In this document: one piece after another, positions 62,064 through 64,000 of the stretch | Numbering within the stretch: the first letter of the stretch is position 1 | Layout of the letters: every line of letters starts with the position of its first letter | From: Paenibacillus nuruki | GTDB taxonomy: Bacteria; Bacillota; Bacilli; Paenibacillales; Paenibacillaceae | Length of the DNA stretch: 64,000 bases | NCBI RefSeq assembly: GCF_001721045.1 | Contig: NZ_MDER01000030.1 | Coordinates: forward strand, 124,001 to 188,000 | Direction: 5' to 3' | Translations under genes and position numbers: made by a program | Notes under the pieces: model-generated | What the model saw: only the letters and a program-made list of their open reading frames with translations | The model's database searches: none | What the model was told of the DNA's origin: nothing

Positions 62064-63179
62064 ATGAGAAGAAATCAACATCATTTTGTAAAGAAATGGA
62101 TGTTCTTTATGCTAGCATTTATTATCGTCATCGGAATTATATGGGGAGTCTATACATACCGATCTCAACCCAGCATCCCCCCTACAGCAACCTTTATTAC
62201 ATCACACATGGTCAATGAAAATGGAACGTTAGCCAGTCGCCTTTTACCTGCTCCTCCAACCAATCCTGATATTGTCGCAGGAAAAGAAGCCTTGTCTGAA
62301 TCGTTAGGATTATGGATGCAATATGCATTAATGACCGATGATCAGAAGAGTTTTGAACACAGTTATACGTTGTTGAATCAGTATTTTTTGAATCCAGAGA
62401 AGCATTATATTTATTGGAAATTAGAGCCGAATGGCCAGTCCAAAGTGAATACGAATGCACTGGGTGATGATCTGCGAATCGTAGCTGCATTATTACAAGC
62501 ATCTACACAATGGCAACAGCAGAGTTATACCACAACAGCCAAGCAAATTGTCGATACATTACTTGCTTCAGATCAACAACATGGTTATCTGGTAGACTAT
62601 CATGATTTTGAACACGGATATTCTGCAGATGTCCTGAGCTTAACGTATATTGATGTCCCTGCTCTGGAACAGATGAAGCAGACAAATATGATTTCTGCTG
62701 AAGAGTATAACAAGTACACCGATCTATTGCGGAATACTCCGAATGATGGAGTGTTTTACCCTAGAACGTATAGTGTAGCTACAGGCAAATACAATTATGA
62801 CGATACGATTAATCTGATTGATCAATTGATTTTGGCTCTGCATCGTAGTGAATTGGGGCAACCTTCAATCGAATTGACCGCTTTTATGAAAAAAGAATTT
62901 GAGCAACACCATCAATTAGCCGGTCGCTATAAGCGTGCAGACCAGACAGCAGATGTGGCTTACGAATCACCAGCAGTCTACGGACTCGCAATTTTATTAG
63001 CCCTTCAGGAGAAAGATCAGGCTTGGGCAGAACAGTTATATGCTCAAATGTTGACGATGCGAGGCTGGGATCAAGCTTATCCGGGGGGCTATGTATTTGA
63101 TGGCGACACCCATATTTTTGATAATTTATTTCCTCTTTTAGCGGAGACACTTTTGCAGAAGGGCAGTGAAACGAAGTAA
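62064..63179 (+). CDS. Glycoside hydrolase family 8-like membrane-anchored protein (YdaJ-like)
   Basis: A 371-residue protein with an N-terminal membrane anchor (residues about 11-30) and an outside (alpha/alpha)6-type domain. The putative acid is Glu79 in LSESLGLWMQYAL (GH8 SEGxxYGM region), and Asp135/Asp136 in TNALGDDLRIVAAL match the second acid. Other conserved segments are AVYGLAILLAL and YPGGYVFDGDTHIFDN. TAGGAGAACG precedes the ATG. It is next to a degenerate-GGDEF gene, as YdaJ and YdaK are in the Bacillus exopolysaccharide operon. Confidence 0.82.
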   Translation: MRRNQHHFVKKWMFFMLAFIIVIGIIWGVYTYRSQPSIPPTATFITSHMVNENGTLASRLLPAPPTNPDIVAGKEALSESLGLWMQYALMTDDQKSFEHSYTLLNQYFLNPEKHYIYWKLEPNGQSKVNTNALGDDLRIVAALLQASTQWQQQSYTTTAKQIVDTLLASDQQHGYLVDYHDFEHGYSADVLSLTYIDVPALEQMKQTNMISAEEYNKYTDLLRNTPNDGVFYPRTYSVATGKYNYDDTINLIDQLILALHRSELGQPSIELTAFMKKEFEQHHQLAGRYKRADQTADVAYESPAVYGLAILLALQEKDQAWAEQLYAQMLTMRGWDQAYPGGYVFDGDTHIFDNLFPLLAETLLQKGSETK

Positions 63180-64000
63180 ATGAGAACGAGTCGGAAACGT
63201 AAAGAATTAAGTACGAATACGAGCCTTATTAGCCAGATGACATGGGGTTATATTATTTTGATTGTACTTGCGATGGTGCAAGAAATTCTTGTTTTTTTCA
63301 ATATCTATACCAGTCACTCGTATAGTCTGCTAGAAATATCTTTAAATATCGTTGCGATGTGTGCTTTATTATTCGGATTTGTAGTTTCTATGGGCATTGC
63401 AGTAGTTGTTATTTTTATATTTTTAGTGACTTATTTTGTATGGATGGTGACATATGCGCCTGTAAATACGTTGATCTTTTTTGAGTTGTTTTTGATTCCT
63501 GCCAATATTCTAATAGCCGCGTTTATCAAATCGACATTGATCCGTAACAAAAGGGTCAGTGAGCGCCTAGAAGCTTTACGTAAACGTGATCCGGAAGTGG
63601 ATTTGTATACATCGTTAGGTAATAAAAAAGCATTAGGCGATACGGTAGTGAAGCAATCAAATTTAGCCAGACGTTATTCAGATAGATACACATTCTCGGT
63701 AGCGATGTTCAAGATCGAATTTTTGGCATTGGTACAAGAATCGTTAGGCAGTCAGCTATACTCGCAACTATTGCTAGAGTTGTCGGAGACGATTCAGAAG
63801 CAGATTCGTTATGAAGATTATAAATTTTCGATTGAAGATGGACGTTTTATTATTTTGTGTCCTATGACGGATCAGCAGTATTTACAATTACTAACCGATC
63901 GGATCAAGAATGCCATGATGGATATGACATTTTTGGACAAAAAAGGCAATGACTTGAAGCTGGTTATTCGTGCAGGAGCTTTCGTATTTCAAAAAGAGCA
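63180..64000 (+). CDS. Membrane protein with degenerate GGDEF domain (YdaK-like c-di-GMP receptor), 3' truncated
   Basis: The gene begins immediately after the GH8 stop codon and runs off the window (273 codons seen). The first ~120 residues have about four helices (QMTWGYIILIVLAMVQEILV, ISLNIVAMCALLFGFVVSMG). A GGDEF-like domain follows; the signature loop is EDGRF at 219-223 instead of GGDEF, and the usual metal-site sequence is lost (SVAMFKIEFL). This predicts c-di-GMP binding or a structural role rather than synthesis, as described for B. subtilis YdaK. Ribosome site weak (AAGGGCAGTG upstream), so coupling to the GH8 gene is likely. Confidence 0.82.
   Translation, partial: MRTSRKRKELSTNTSLISQMTWGYIILIVLAMVQEILVFFNIYTSHSYSLLEISLNIVAMCALLFGFVVSMGIAVVVIFIFLVTYFVWMVTYAPVNTLIFFELFLIPANILIAAFIKSTLIRNKRVSERLEALRKRDPEVDLYTSLGNKKALGDTVVKQSNLARRYSDRYTFSVAMFKIEFLALVQESLGSQLYSQLLLELSETIQKQIRYEDYKFSIEDGRFIILCPMTDQQYLQLLTDRIKNAMMDMTFLDKKGNDLKLVIRAGAFVFQKE

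Noticed and set aside
1-64000. CRISPR arrays, tRNA or rRNA genes, insertion sequences
   Set aside because: I saw no regularly spaced direct repeats, cloverleaf cores, transposase motifs or rRNA-like sequence.

Overview
The window looks like chromosome of a low-to-moderate GC Firmicute, most likely Paenibacillus or a close relative (inference). The signs are strong AGGAGG-type ribosome sites, frequent TTG/GTG starts, U-tract intrinsic terminators, a GH10 xylanase end, a BglG/MtlR-type PTS regulator, a ykoEDC thiamine-precursor ECF transporter and a ydaJ/ydaK-like exopolysaccharide operon. I see no rRNA, tRNA, insertion sequence, prophage or CRISPR array.

Layout. 1-291: 3' end of a GH10 xylanase. 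499-5850: operon of phosphatidylserine synthase, DedA flippase-like protein, response regulator, sensor kinase and BmrA-like ABC exporter. 5944-7904 (minus): a second two-component system. 8040-13145: an unknown protein, then a VTC polyphosphate-polymerase-like protein, a DUF4956 membrane protein and a Cthe_2159-type beta-helix lipoprotein. 13383-16932: secreted asparaginase behind a perfect TnrA/GlnR box, UbiA prenyltransferase, glycerate kinase. 17350-20973: ascorbate-type PTS with a regulator carrying its own EIIA domain. 21081-21842: AIM24 protein.

21987-32287 is an AT-rich sugar island. Seven minus-strand genes in one operon (rfbH, rfbF, rfbG, a YerE-like ThDP enzyme, acetaldehyde dehydrogenase, 4-hydroxy-2-oxovalerate aldolase, SDR reductase) face a divergent glycosyltransferase. 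The set can be read as a route to a CDP-activated 3,6-dideoxyhexose with a four-carbon branch at C4, as in the rare sugar erwiniose. This is one of the two most interesting loci.

32511-51642 holds housekeeping and accessory genes: PhnA/YjdM, Ada, a PEP-mutase-like protein, a luciferase-like monooxygenase, a SEC-C/YkgJ protein, a methyltransferase, an arylamine N-acetyltransferase, GNATs, a WYL regulator, a diguanylate cyclase, hydrolases, a zinc metallopeptidase and a MalT-like LuxR regulator.

52342-53690 is the other highlight. A small GIY-YIG protein is followed by a consensus sigma-A promoter, a short structured RNA ending in a U tract, and an AbiF/Abi_2-family protein with a HEPN R-x4-H motif. 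This looks like a HEPN RNase with a cognate small RNA (phage defence or toxin-antitoxin).

53786-61815: RluF, a TIGR01777 oxidoreductase, a TPP riboswitch driving tenA-ykoE-ykoD-ykoC, a 39-residue membrane protein, an ArsR regulator divergent from an NTF2-like protein with two operator-like repeats between them, and RlmN. 62064-64000: GH8-like protein plus the start of a membrane protein with a degenerate GGDEF domain, resembling Bacillus ydaJ-ydaK.
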